In this document: positions 35,809 through 48,084 of the stretch, piece by piece
Numbering within the stretch: the stretch's first letter is position 1
Layout of the letters: every line of letters starts with the position of its first letter
DNA from: Centrapalus pauciflorus
Lineage: Eukaryota; Streptophyta; Magnoliopsida; Asterales; Asteraceae
Reading direction: 5' to 3'
DNA: 64,000 nt
Assembly: GCA_020465985.1 (NCBI GenBank)
Contig: JAANYP010003732.1
Location: 417,501 to 481,500 of the forward strand
Position numbers and translations under genes: made by a program
Notes under the pieces: generated by a model
The model's database searches: none
The model's input: the letters and a program-made list of their open reading frames with translations, nothing else
What the model was told of the DNA's origin: nothing

Positions 35809-36059
35809 AATTTATGTAGGGATGGCCATTTTGACCCAACGGGTCAAACGGGTCGAAGAGTTAAATGGACCTATTGTAAAAAACTAAGATAAAACATAAT
35901 TTTTTTTAAAAAAAAAAAAAGAAAATCTATAAAACGATGAATTAAAAAAATTGTTCTTTGAAAAAAACTTCAAACTTATGTAAAATTTATGACTTTTGGT
36001 CGTCAACCCGTTTGACCCGTTTGTTTGAATGGGCTCAAATTGACACCCTTAAATTTATG
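35809..36059. mobile_element. hAT-like MITE with 8-bp target duplication
   Basis: AATTTATG at 35809-35816 recurs at 36052-36059. The element between them (35817-36051, 235 bp) starts TAGGGATGGCCATTTTGA and ends TCAAATTGACACCCTTA. Inside, GACCCAACGGGTCAAACGGG pairs with CCCGTTTGACCCGTTTG. Confidence 0.8.
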
Positions 36060-36546
36060 ATGCCCTGTGTATAATATCATTAACTCTGCTTTCCAAATCC
36101 GAGTCCACTCATGTATTAGATGTTTCTATTTTAGGTATTAAAAAAATGAGTCAAAATGAATAAAAATTGCTATGTACGATTTAATAATTTTAGGTTTGAA
36201 AATACGAATCTTTCAAGGAAAAAAAGTATGAAAATACGGATATTTCAAGAATGGTATATGCTATGGGTGTGGTCCTTTGGACACGGTGGAATAAATCCAA
36301 ATGTCAATTGACTAGAAACTGATAATTATGGCTATCGGCGTGGCTGAGTCCAAGTCAACCAGAAAGAATCAGCTTAATCAAACAACTTGAAACCCACGGT
36401 TTTGATCCCTTCAATGACGGGTTCAACTTACAAATCTTGTTCTTGGAATGCAAAATAATAACAACTTATCAATTTTGTGGAAACGTGTGTATAAAACTTT
36501 AATAATTCAAAATCTTAATACATGTACAGTTTAAATAAAGCTTATG
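36060..36546. other. Intergenic, no gene seen
   Basis: Unique AT-rich sequence up to the poly-T that marks the LINE 3' end. Confidence 0.5.
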
Positions 36547-38477
36547 TTTTTTTTTTTTTTTTAACAGCAAAAATGGTTTACTAGCAGAGAGCTACGGCAT
36601 GGCCATCACCCCCAACCAGAAAACCAGAAAGAAATGCATAAATAAAACACTAGCAAGAAGCTAGCAAATTACAGTACATAGTTTAGGAGAAAGAAAAAGG
36701 ACAAATACACCATAATTCCCAAATTAAAAACTTAAAATTACCCCTAAACTTTAACCAAGAGAACACGTTGACTTGAACTTCCTCTTTGATTAATGACGCC
36801 GAAACTCTTTTACCGTTGAAAATCAACTCATTCCGAGCTTTCCAGATGAACCACGTTAGACCTCCAATAATAACTTCTAAAATCTTACGCCTCAAACTTG
36901 ATTTGCAATCCTGCAAAACACTGCCAAACAAATAATCCAGCGATTCCAGGTGATCACATTTCTCCCCCATCCAAGACAGCACCCATTTCCAAAGTTCAAC
37001 ACTGACCGGGCAAAAAAGAAACAAATGTTCCTCCGTCTCCTCCGCATTATTGCAAAACGGACATATCACCGAAGGTACATTAATTCTCCTTGATGACAAA
37101 TTCATTCGTGTGGGTAACCGTCGAAGAGAGAGTTTCCAGACAAAGCAATTAACTTTTGGAGGTAACCATCGATTCTAAAAGCAAGTACTATTCACAAAAT
37201 TACAAGATAAACTATCAATTATTCCTCTAGTGATCTAACCGAATAAACACCGGAAATATCTCCTTCCCATTTCCAACCGTCTTTACCCTCACTTAGCACC
37301 ACACTGCTTGTAAGATTTTCTAACTCACTGATTTTATTTCTCAGCTTATTAGCCTCATTAACACTCTTCCAAGACCATATCCCAAGTCTCGAACCACCAA
37401 CATCATTAATCCTCATACTGACTGAACAATCTTTGTCATTTTCTAAGGCGAATAATTCAGGGAAATAACATTTCAGAGGGTAATTTAGCAGCCACCTATC
37501 AAGCCAAAACTTGGTGTTCTTTCCATCCTTAATGACACGAGAGAATAAATCATCAAGATTTAAGTTAAGAGGAGATAAAGTGTTACCTGATTTGATGATA
37601 TTTAGCCAAATTCCAGCCTGCTTAGGATTAGCAAGGCGCCTAGAGTCTGCCCCTTCAACTTTGTGAATTGCCTTAATAACCTTGTGCCATAGGGCTGAAT
37701 CTTCCTGCTTAAACCTCCACCACCATTTGATTAGAAGAGCCGAATTTGCAGCTTTGATAGACCCAATACCAAGACCCCCAAGACTCTTAGGTGCAGCCAA
37801 TTTCTTCCAGTCCACCCAACAAATCTTGGTATCTCCGTTAACCGATGAACCCCAAATAAATTTTCTCCGAAGCTTTTCAATTGATTCGATTACCACCTCG
37901 GGAGCTTTAAAGAGCGACATGAAATATAACGGTAAACTGCCCAGAATAGACTTGCATAGCACCACACGTCCTCCGAAAGAAATATTCTTTGCTTTCCATG
38001 CTGATAATTTTGATTTAACTTTATCAACGACTGATTTCCAATTCTTAGCCAGGTTCATATTAGCGCCAATGGTTAAACCCAGATAAGTGAACGGTAATTT
38101 CGCCCCTAAACATTTGGTTCCAACTGCAAAGTCACTGACCTCCAATTCAGAAGCTCCAATTCCAAAAACTTTGCTTTTTGAGTAATTCACTTTGAGACCC
38201 GAAGCTAAATGAAAGCAGTTGAGAATTCTTTTTAGGTTTATCACATTCTGAAAATCCCAATTACCAATAAATAAAGCATCATCTGCGAAAAATAGATGAG
38301 ATAAAACCGGGCCTTTATTCGGTAATTTCACACCACAAAATAAACTCTTGTTTATCGCTTCCATCATTGCTACATGCAAACCTTCCATGGCGATTATAAA
38401 CAGGAATGGTGATAAGGGGTCACCTTGACGTAAACCCCTCGAAACCGAGAATTCCTTTGTTGGCGACCCATTAATTA
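36547..38477 (-). mobile_element. L1-type LINE, 3' part (RT C-terminal half, zf-RVT, poly-A)
   Basis: Seen on the minus strand: from the insertion point at 38477 the frame carries SRGLRQGDPLSPF and FADDALF (reverse-transcriptase YADD-like site as FADD), then the thumb region (YLGLTIGA, KLSAWKAKN, SFGGRVVL) and, after stops near 37110-37218, a zinc-binding zf-RVT domain (CPFCNNAEETEEHLFLFC) ending LIKEEVQVNVFSWLKFR. The 3' UTR contains GGTGATGGCCATGCC and ends in a poly-A (T on the plus strand, 36547-36562). Several frame breaks make it non-functional. The element continues at 40580. Confidence 0.85.
38469..38477. repeat. 9-bp target duplication, left side of the palindrome
   Basis: CATTAATTA, repeated exactly at 40580-40588. 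Nine bases is the Mutator-superfamily size. Confidence 0.9.
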
Positions 38478-40579
38478 GAAAAATTTTTAGAAATAAGGGG
38501 TTTTTTTATTTTTCCAACAAAAGTAATACCTTTTTTTGTTTGTTTTCAAAACTAATATATTCGGTATTGGTAGTACCGAATGGCAGGAACCTTTTGCAGA
38601 AAAATAGAAGTCTCATTCGGTGTTAGGAGGTGAGAATGGTAATGATTGAGTGACTTTGGTATAATTTGGTGTTAGGAAGTGAGAATGATAATGATTGGGT
38701 TTGAGAAGTGAGAATGGTAATGATTGGCTTTTTTGGTGTTGGTAACACCAAATAATACTTTTGTCTTTTTTGTTCCAATAATTTTCACAAACATTTCAGT
38801 TTCTACATCCAATAATATTTTAAATGACTGATTGCTAAAAATGGTAAAAACTTTATATTTTTTTTTTGCATTTATAACTACAGTATTGGACAGAAGTTGA
38901 TACTATTAAATATAAAAATACAAAAGTTGATATTATTAATGAAAAAAAATAATGCTGGTATAATATAATATTAAAAAATTGTTACTATTTATATTTATCT
39001 GTCGTGTTTTCATTTAGTTTATACCTAATTATATAAATATAATTATGTACTTATATTTATTTACGTTAGTAAGTATATAATTATTATTTCATTATAATGT
39101 GTATAAATATTTTATGTATGTTATTATATTTTATAAAAAATAAAATTCATAAGATCCATTATTTGATACAACAATCATATATTGTCCGTAGTAATTAATT
39201 AAAATATAATATGAAAAGTTACATTGTTACAACAGTCATATATTATCGTTCAGTGTGTCTAAGTGGACGTTGTTCATGCTTCATTGCGAATGGGAAACCA
39301 AGGTCTCGAACGAAGATGTAATTGTACGTTTGACACGTAAACATCAAGGAATCTATGTTTTAGTAATAAATCTTGTCTCCGCGGCATAAAACATAATAAG
39401 ACGTAAGAATTTTCGTTTTCAAAGTGCTTAAGATCGTTTTCCATGTCACCTCCGGGGTCAACGAAGGAGGTGTTGTAAATTACATTGATTACGTACAACT
39501 TGATAAACTAATAAAAGACATGCTTGAGAGAGAAGTTATGCAACGGTTGGGTTACGTAACGAATGCCCGTACTCGAAGATTTTTTTACTTCATTAAGCCC
39601 GGAGGTGACATGGAAAACGATCTTAAGCACTTTGAAAACGAAAATTCTTACGTCTTATTATGTTTTATGCCGCGGAGACAAGATTTATTACTAAAACATA
39701 GATTCCTTGATGTTTACGTGTCAAACGTACAATTACATCTTCGTTCGAGACCTTGGTTTCCCATTCGCAATGAAGCATGAACAACGTCCACTTAGACACA
39801 CTGGACGATAATATATGACTGTCGTAATAATGTAACTTTTCATATTATATTTTAATTAATTACTACGGACAATATATGATTGTTGTATCAAATAATGGAT
39901 CTTATGAATTTTATTTTTTATAAAATATAATAACATACATAAAATATTTATACACATTATAATGAAATAATAATTATATACTTACTAACGTAAATAAATA
40001 TAAGTACATAATTATATTTATATAATTAGGTATAAACTAAATGAAAACACGACAGATAAATATAAATAGTAACAATTTTTTAATATTATACCAACATTAT
40101 TTTTTTTCATTAGTAATATCAACTTTTGTATTTTTATATTTAATAGTATCAACTTTTGTCCAATACTGTAGTTATAAATGCAAAAAAAAATATAAAGTTT
40201 TTACTATTTTTAGCAATTAGTCATTTAAAATATTATTGGAGGTAGAAACTGAAATGTTTGTGAAAATTATTGGAACAAAAAAGACAAAAGTATTATTTGG
40301 TGTTACCAACACCAAATTATACCAAAAACCCAATCATTACCATTCTCACTTCTCAAACCCAATCATTATCATTCTCACTTCCTAACACCAAATGATACCA
40401 AAGTCACCCAATCATTACCATTCTCACCTCCTAACACCGAATGAGACTTCTATTTTTCTGCAAAAGGTTCTTGCCATTCGGTGCTACCAATACCGAATAT
40501 ATTAGTTTTGAAAACAAACAAAAAAAGGTATTACTTTTGTTGGAAAAATAAAAAAACCCCTTATTTCTAAAAATTTTTC
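38478..40579. mobile_element. 2.1-kb near-perfect palindrome (Mutator-like fold-back) inside the LINE
   Basis: Seen: arms 38478-39456 and 39598-40579 are complementary almost base for base; the terminal 38 bp pair perfectly (GAAAAATTTTTAGAAATAAG at the left edge). The loop is 141 bp. The 9-bp duplication CATTAATTA flanks it. Removing it and one duplication joins the two LINE halves in frame. The loop plus the inner ends of both arms carry a 118-codon frame (39424-39780) that may be a MULE transposase N-terminus. Near-perfect arms point to recent insertion or arm conversion. Confidence 0.9.
39424..39780 (+). pseudogene. Transposase-like N-terminal fragment spanning the loop of the palindrome
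   Basis: An open frame of 118 codons. Its right two-thirds read GGVVNYIDYVQLDKLIKDML, a variable stretch, RFFYFIKPGGDMENDLKHF, NENSYVLLCF and LDVYV. The spacing (G-x-Y-x-D, a short helix, aromatic segment, then a final beta strand DVYV) recalls the PB1-like N-terminal domain of plant Mutator transposases. Part of it is inverted-repeated in the left arm. No DDE catalytic region is present. The identification is by pattern only. Confidence 0.4.
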
Positions 40580-40588
40580 CATTAATTA
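40580..40588. repeat. 9-bp target duplication, right side of the palindrome
   Basis: CATTAATTA, matching 38469-38477. Confidence 0.9.
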
Positions 40589-41398
40589 ACACAGAAGCCC
40601 TTGCAGACACAAGACAGCCCATAATCCATCGTCTCCATTTTGAGTCGAAATTCATCTGCTCCAAGATTGAGTCCAAATATTTCCAACTGACTGAATCAAA
40701 AGCCTTTTTAAAATCAACTTTGAGAAGCAAAATTTTATTTTTGGATCTTTTTGCCCACCTGCACACTTCATTAATTATTAACGGGCTATCTAAGATTTGT
40801 CTTCCTTCAATATAGGCTGATTGTTCTGTGCTAACCACTTTCCCCACCACCTTTTTTAATCTTTCGGCAAGAAGTTTTGCAATGATCTTATAAACACAGC
40901 CTATAAGACTAATAGGGCGATACTCCTTCAACGAAATCGGGTCCTTCACTTTTGGAAACAGGGAAATAAAAGACGCGTTACAACCATTTGAAATTCTCCC
41001 CTTTTGCTCAAAATGCCGCACCATGGATATTATGTCGCACTTGATAATTTCCCAGCTATGTTTTAGAAATTTGAAAGTAAAACCATCAGGCCCCGGGGCT
41101 TTTTCACTCCCACAAGCCCAAATTGCTTCCTTGATTTCCTTCTCAGAAAAGGTATCCACTAACATACTGTTATCTTCAGCAGAGACTGATTTAAATAAAA
41201 CACTTTTGAACACCGGTCTGCTTTGATTATCTTCTGTGAATTTGGAGGAGAAGAAGTTGAATGCCTCTGCCTTTAATTTTTCCGGGTCTGAAATCCAATT
41301 CCCATCAATGCACAAGCCATTCATCCTGTTTTTATTCTGATTAGCATTAATCATCCCATGAGTTGTATCAAATTTCTTTCTGATTAGCATTAATCATC
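40580..41398 (-). mobile_element. L1-type LINE, 5' part (RT N-terminal half)
   Basis: On the minus strand from 41390: an endonuclease-RT linker (NGLCIDGNWISDPEKLKAEA), then reverse-transcriptase motifs APGPDGFTFKFLK, YRPISLIGCVYKIIAKLLA, EQSAYIEGRQILD and KVDFKKAFDSVSW, breaking at the 9-bp duplication 40580-40588. No endonuclease domain lies further upstream, so the LINE is 5'-truncated at about 41398. GATTAGCATTAATCATC occurs twice near the end (41339 and 41381), perhaps a trace of the insertion. Confidence 0.85.
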
Positions 41399-42100
41399 AC
41401 AAGTCAAAATTCTTTCCACAACAAGTAAAAAGAGTGTAAAAAGTAAGATGACAAAATAAAATTACTGAATTTCAAAACATATTACTAGCTCTTTAATAGA
41501 ATGACCGACCGATTCTTCAAATTAGGAATTCGATACATTGATTATAGCGACTTCTGATAGTAATTCACTAGTGCCAAGGCATAGTATAGGTTGTTAGGAC
41601 CACACGACTCGTCGTTATAGCACTAGTCCTTTTTGTTTGACGTTAGGGGGCTTACCACCAAAAGAGATAAATCTGGTCCGTCAATCCTTTTTCAGATATT
41701 CATTTCTAAATCATTAAAATATAATGTTCTTCTATAAAGCATTATAAATAATACGTACTTGATTCCCAAGTTTGTAATGTAGCATTGGTAGTGTGTTTGT
41801 TGTGGTGGTGGGACTTCAAACCCTCCTGAAGTTTTGTATGCTTTTGGCTTGTTCCTACACTTATAAAAAGGTCATATTAACGCAAGTCTATTCTCAAGTT
41901 TTTTTATTTAAATATATACATAGGTGGGTTCAATGTAAAACCAACGTGCATAAGGAAATCGACATACATAATGCGTTACGATTATTTGATGCAACATGTG
42001 GCCAGTCCGGGATCGAGTCGGCCCAGGGTTCAACCGGTCCGTTCAATTGAATTCGGTTCATGCCTTTTACGATTCTCCATAAAAATAATATATTAAATTT
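41399..42100. other. Intergenic, no gene seen
   Basis: An 85-codon open frame (41793-42050) shows no domain or coding signature. GGTTCAACCGGTCCGTTC at 42027-42044 is a short palindrome-rich motif. Confidence 0.5.
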
Positions 42101-42172
42101 AGTTGGAAATCGAACTCAAAACTTTTTGTTCTATAAAACAATGTTTTATCCATTAAGCTACTAGCTCTTTTA
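42101..42172 (-). repeat. tRNA-like (SINE-type) sequence, minus strand
   Basis: On the minus strand TAGTAGCTTAATGGATAAAA resembles a pol III A box and GAGTTCGATTTCC a B box, 40 bp apart, as in tRNA-derived SINE heads. No clover-leaf can be completed, so it is not a tRNA gene. Confidence 0.4.
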
Positions 42173-42377
42173 TTATCAAATTTATTGATATATTTCTTTT
42201 AATAACAAAGTTACTTTTTAATGTATTAACTAATTAGTGTATCAGAAAAAAAATTAGTGAATAAAATTCGATGTTGATCTATGGAATTAGAGATCTTGGA
42301 TTCGATATTTAATAAATTAATATATTAAAGAGTTAGTATATTATTAAAAGAAGTAAGTCAACAAATTTAATAGTAAA

Positions 42378-42447
42378 GTGACTTGTAGCTTAATGGTTAA
42401 ATCCTTATGTTATGAAATTAAAGGTTTTGAGTTCGATCCTCGTATCA
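42378..42447 (+). repeat. tRNA-like (SINE-type) sequence, plus strand
   Basis: TGTAGCTTAATGGTTAAATC (A-box-like) and GAGTTCGATCCTCG (B-box-like) at tRNA spacing. Shares AGCTTAATGG and TTTTGAGTTCGAT with the minus-strand copy at 42101-42172. A third B-box-like piece (CTTGGATTCGATAT) lies at 42294-42307. Confidence 0.4.
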
Positions 42448-43512
42448 TTATTAAATCTAGTTTCGTTAAGTCTAACTTTATTACCTTATTCAGAAACAAC
42501 TCATTGAGTTTAAAGATTTATGAAACCATGCATATATGTATTTGAGTTGTTAATTTATTTAATGGTAAATCCAAGACAATATTACATTAGCGGTTTTTAC
42601 CACGGAAATTGCATAAATTTGAAAAAGGAAAAAAGAACTTGACTATCTAGAAGTGAGCTTCATATTATAAAAGTGAAAATTTGAGTGCCTTTGAATCTTC
42701 TACATATATTCTTTTTGTTTCCTTTAGAAAATAACAATAATCATTTCTTTAATATTTGTAAATCAAAACTTGACCAAAATATATTATTTTTCTTTTGAAA
42801 TTAAAAAAAAACTAAAACCGATTAGAAATTTTTGATCCCATCACAAACTATAATTAACACAGAGACAGATCAAACCATCAATTACTTTAATACCCATTAC
42901 CACTATATTCCAAACGGTAAGGACAAGATCTAGCATCTCTGTTCTTTTAATCAAGATTAATTAGTATTTTTTTTTTCTTTTTTAAATCAAACTATTTTAT
43001 TTCAAAAGTAAATTAAAAGTTAGATATGCATTTCTTTAAGATGGAAAAGTTCTTTTTCAGCAATAATTGTATGATTTAATTAATAACGTGGATATAGAAA
43101 ATGCGGTTAAAATGAACCATGAGAATAGAAAATGGCATTTTCCTAATTTATTTATTTATTACGCTGTCGAGCAATTTAATTCAACTTAAATTAAATCTAG
43201 AATATAAAAACAAAAATCGTCATGTATGACGTTGGGTACGTGTGGGGTCAAAGGTAATACATACATAACTCATCGATCAATGTTCAAAGGAATCATAGTT
43301 CATATTTTAATAATAACCATTTTTATGATAAAATAATGGAATATATTATGAAGCCTAGATGTCATTCATTTCGTACTTACAATTAATTATTAATTAATCA
43401 TTGTGTCACTTCAGACACGAATCAAAGTAGTTTTACATGTTCTCGAGTAATTATATCTAATTAACGGTAAATAACAATATTTGTAATGACTCATGTTTAA
43501 AGTAATCTTTTA

Positions 43513-43515
<3 letters not shown>
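42448..43515. other. Intergenic, no gene seen
   Basis: AT-rich, many short homopolymers. Nothing supported. Confidence 0.5.

Positions 43516-43566
<51 letters not shown>
43516..43566. repeat. (TA)n microsatellite
   Basis: A 51-bp TA run with no inverted-repeat element beside it. Confidence 0.95.
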
Positions 43567-43570
<4 letters not shown>

Positions 43571-44985
43571 AATAAATTATTACCAATATCAGCCCGTTTG
43601 TATATTTAATAAACATTAAAATTTAACTCTAGAATCTAGATATACCAAATAATATTTAAAAATTGAGCATTTAATTTATGTTTAAAATGGGGATATGGTT
43701 AAATTAAGTATCGTGATATTTAATTAATATATTTGACATTGTTAGAAGGAGTCTTTAGTTGATACTTAAAATAAACATCAACTCATTACCTACCAATCTA
43801 GAGTAAATGATATAACACCTTGCATGATATCAGTTGTTAAACAGTGGAGGTTTCAAACACAATCGTTTGAATTCGGATGGGTAATTTTAATGCACACCAT
43901 CTCAATTGCTAATCAACACCCCCTTCCTAATGCGAGAAAATATTAACTTTTAATCATTAAGTTTCACGTTATTAACAAAGCTCGTGTGAGTAACGAGGTG
44001 TGTGATCAGTAAAAATTAAGGCAAGGGGGTGTACATATAGTAATGCTCATTCGAATTAAGTTGATGGTTCACTTATTGAAATTAATATAAGGGTGACTTA
44101 AGTAAAGTTACATTTAAAAAAATAATAAGATTGTTCCTTTGGGAAAATATAGATATTTGGAATATATTATTGGGTTAGCCACATATTCGTGCAACCATGT
44201 TTCATCTTTTATCAATTTATACAATGAAATCACCTTTTAGCACAATGTATGCAAACAATGTTTGAAATTGTCATTAAAAAAGTCAATATTTTTTTTTACT
44301 AGTGAATGTAACGAAATTATTTTTAACATGATTATACAGTAACGTTGAATTACACAAACATACAACATCAAATTTACCTATTTGTCTGGTTATATATTGA
44401 GTTATTGTATGTCATTGAAAATCTTGATGGACAAATCTACACGTGCAAATGTTCAGGTCCTTATACTATAGACTCGAATTCATGTTATTGATAAAAGTTG
44501 GAATCGTCATTGCATAATGTCTTGCATTTATTATGAAAATGAAATATCACTAAATTACGAGATTGCCACTACGCGATGGTCCATATATGTTGGATTGTTG
44601 GTGTGGCATTTAATTGAATGCAATAACTTGCCGTAGGGAATATATTCTATGTGAACCTATCATATAAGAATGATACAAAAAGCAATGTTATCGAGTTTCT
44701 AGAAAATTTTAAAGTTAGGTTTAGAAATTGATGTCATGAAAATTGTAATTTTACTTTTCAAGTCATTCATATAGCCAAACTTATTATAAATGACCAAAGG
44801 TCCTTTAATCTAGCTGTATCAAAATGTTACTCTAAAAAAAAAGACTGTAACCTGTGTATTCGAATCACATTTCACACATAAGTGATCGTATAAGATAATT
44901 AGGTGCCACTGTAGGTGGCATTTAAAAAAAAAAAAACTTATTTCACAATATAATGGATGGTGGACAGTTACACTTGTAAAAAAAT
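43567..44985. other. Intergenic with a dispersed repeat fragment
   Basis: No gene. 43940-44035 resembles 52660-52755 (AGTAAAAATTAAG and TTAACAAA phrases in the same order), so both are pieces of an unnamed dispersed repeat. Confidence 0.45.
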
Positions 44986-45165
44986 TCATTTTTTATATCA
45001 AAACCGAATAACCCGTTTAACCCAAACTGATTAACCCGATACTCATTTAACCCAAAACCGATTAATCTGTTTCCTTTTTTTGTTCGGGTTCAGCGAAAGA
45101 ACCCACACTCTCAAACCCAAATAATCTGATACCCATTTAACTCACCCGAATAACATCCTTATGAA
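44986..45165. mobile_element. AACCC-rich degenerate MITE
   Basis: Repeats of ACCCGTTTAACCC, ACCCAAA and GATTAACC with one inverse GTTCGGGTTC (45083-45092), ending GAATAACATCCTTA. This is the same style as the hAT-like MITEs elsewhere in the window, but no target duplication was found. Confidence 0.35.
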
Positions 45166-46137
45166 CCCATGTAGTGCATGTACTTTCAGGTACGTAATAA
45201 TGAATCTGAAGACCGTTTGTACGTACATTAATGGAAGAAATATAAAAAGATGATAAAATCATAGCATTACGTTACGTCTTAGCAATCAATCCACTAAAGT
45301 GAGAAAAAACAAAAAGCAATAGACAAATTAAATTATAAAAGAAGTTAAAATAAGTAACATAAAAAAAAATAATGATGATGTCTTGTGATCGAAATTAACG
45401 GTTTTGAAAAGAAAGAGTTGTAAACCCATGAGCGAGCATCTTGTCGATTTTTAGTACCTCAAGTCTCTAGCCTATCTTTTTTTTTATTACTTTATATTAT
45501 TGCTTTTCGTAAAAAAGCAAGATACTGATGTATATAAAAGCAATGCATTATGAAACAAAATAGATAAAAAGTTTGTTATAGTACTTGTATGTTAAGGATT
45601 CTTCGTCGATCGTCATTCGCATGCATAATTATCAGGCCGGTCTTGACTATTTTAATGTCCTGTGCAAGATTGAAGAAAAACGCATTTCTAAAAAATTTAA
45701 AATGCAACGTACTTTTTTTAAATAGACTTTTTGGTAAATTATTGGGCGAAAATTTTTAAAAATACACGTGTTGACATAATATTTTAACATATTAGACTGA
45801 AAAATGCCGTACATTCATGACTTGATGCCCTGTGTGGTAGCCCACACATATGTTAAGATTATTTGTGTGTAAATCCAAAACATTTGTTAAGAAAAATTAA
45901 TATTAGCACTAAAGATAAATGTTATGATAAACATATATTTTCTTTTAATAACATATCTTTAGCAATTTTAAATAACATCAACAGTTTATAAATTACGCTA
46001 GTTTTTAATCAACAAAACAATATACACGCCACCTAACATGGACAGTGGCTCAACCCAAGTAGCTTACAACCACGTTATAAACATTGAAAATATGGGGGAG
46101 TTTGGCATGGTTGGGATGGAATTTAATTTATAGTATA
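45166..46137. other. Intergenic, no gene seen
   Basis: AT-rich, with no supported feature. Confidence 0.5.
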
Positions 46138-46567
46138 CTAGTTTATTAAACCGTGTATTACACGGATAACTTTAATAAATTTGTTTTCTTAAAACTACAT
46201 AAACTTAAAAATAAATATTAATATTCAAAATTTTAATACTAATGATATTTAATATATCTTATTATAATTAATTTATGTATAAATCATTTAAAAAAAACTA
46301 ATCATTAATAACGTAAGTTTATTGTTAGTATGATATTATCTTAAAAGTAATTTGATTTAAAAATTATTAATCAAAAAAATCTTTTAAATATTGTTTGTTG
46401 TGATTTTGTGGGATATAAGGATCTAAGTATGATCTTATCTTAAAAGTAATTAGATTTAAAATTTTTAATTTAATCTTAATACTAATTAACATTTGTCATT
46501 AGTAGAAGATGTCACTTGGCATCATGAGAAGATGACAAGTGACAATTTAGTTACTCTTTTACTAGTG
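46138..46567 (-). mobile_element. Helitron-like fragment
   Basis: The minus-strand 3' end reads CCGTGTAATACACGG (a perfect stem) followed 10 bp later by CTAG and then T. The other end contains a GACAAGTGACA phrase like those near the start of the composite Helitrons. The TC start could not be placed. Confidence 0.4.
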
Positions 46568-47077
46568 TTTATAAATTAGAATTGATTTGTGAGGTGTGGA
46601 ATCGTGTTAAGGCTAGCTAATGGTATGGATTTTGTGAAATGTTAGTTATCTAAATTCATTTGCAAATAGTTATGATTGATAAATTCCTTAAACATTAAAT
46701 TTTGATGAATTTAAACTTAGTTCTGTTCATTAATGTTTTTGTAATTCAAATATCAAAATATTCTATAAAAAAATTCATATCTTTTTATATTCAATTCATG
46801 AGTCAAACGCCTTAAGTTACTTTCTAACGTGATGAATTAAATGCGAGTTAACATTACATTTGATGTAGAGGTAAGAAAAAGGGGCAAACCACTAACTCAT
46901 CCCTCCACACTTACAGGAGTCGTAGCAAAAGGGTACGATATAAATTACGTGATCCACACTCAATGGTCATGTTTCATGCTTTCAAGGTTTAACCTTTAAA
47001 CCTTCATCGCAAATTTTATGTCGTAAAACATTAGTCTGCCTTTACAGGACTTGATGTAGTGATACAATCGAGCCTAT
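46568..47077. other. Intergenic, no gene seen
   Basis: No supported feature. Confidence 0.5.
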
Positions 47078-47395
47078 TGGGGTTCGAGAGCATGTGCACT
47101 TGAGTGATTGCATGTTTTAATTAACGTTACAAAAATGTTATATAAATTTCACGAAAATTCACACATTCTATCTGCATGAAATCATGCATCCCATGAATGT
47201 ACGTTCACGTATATGCAAATTTATGTAAGTGTACGTTCACATAATTTTTAAAGAGTTAAGAGATGTGAATGTATGTCAAATTTACATATCATTTTACAAT
47301 GTTAAGTGAAACATGTTTTTGAAAAAGAATTTAAAATAATTTTTTTTAAATGTGATATCTTCTGGTGCGCTGCATAATGAGTGACACTGTCTCGA
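47078..47395. mobile_element. Diverged relative of element B without long (TA)n flanks
   Basis: The left end GGGGTTCGAGAG and right end TCTTCTGGTGCGCTGCATAA match element B (GGTTCGAGAG and CTTCTGGTGCGCTGCATTA). The interior keeps TAATTAACGTTA, AAATTTCAC and AAACATGTTTTTGAAAAA. Only a short TATATTATA remains at the right edge. Confidence 0.6.
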
Positions 47396-47587
47396 TATAT
47401 TATAGATTTAGAAATAAAAAAATTAAAAGAATGTTAAAAAAGTAACCGTCATTCATGCATATTTAAAAAGATAGATAAATTATATATATACGATACATAA
47501 CTACATTTTTCTTGTATTCTTTTTATAAAAATTAATATTTGTATACTTTAATTCTAAAAAAAACTATCTATGTAATACATGGGTTCA

Positions 47588-47879
47588 TCTATAATCTATA
47601 ATATATAATAATAAATACTATTAAATGAGTAAAAATTTGTTAGTTGTCATATTTTCCTTTAACTTGTCATTTGTCATCATCTCAAATTTTCATGTCATTT
47701 ATTACAATCTAATTTAAGTTTAAATCAAATCAAATTCATGCTATTAAAATTTAACTTAATTAATCAATCAAATTTATATAGACTCGATTTATTTTTAATC
47801 ATTTTCTATATATTATAAATATTTATTTTTAAATATTATTATTAAATTAACGTAAATGGGTATTAACCTGGTAATCTAG
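47588..47879 (+). mobile_element. Small non-autonomous Helitron candidate
   Basis: 292 bp that starts TCTATAATCTATAATATATA after an A and ends TAATCTAG before a T, the Helitron A/T insertion rule. A weak GGGTATTAACC stem precedes the end. No ORF. Confidence 0.45.
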
Positions 47880-48084
47880 TATATAAAATAGCAAGCCAGG
47901 TGTCACTTTATAATTAGGAAGTGCCCTAACCTAAACTGCTAGACCTACACCTACCTACCTCCCGTCATGCTTCATCCTCATTAATAACCTAATCCTAGTT
48001 TTCCAAATTATTCTTCTCTTTTAAACCATCTAATTATATAATTATTTCTAGTCCATTCTGAATGAATGTTTGCTTATATTTATA

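Noticed and set aside
41793..42050. 85-codon frame
   Set aside because: No domain or coding signature; next to SINE-like repeats.
42378..42447. A functional tRNA gene
   Set aside because: A and B boxes are recognisable but no acceptor stem or anticodon arm can be paired.
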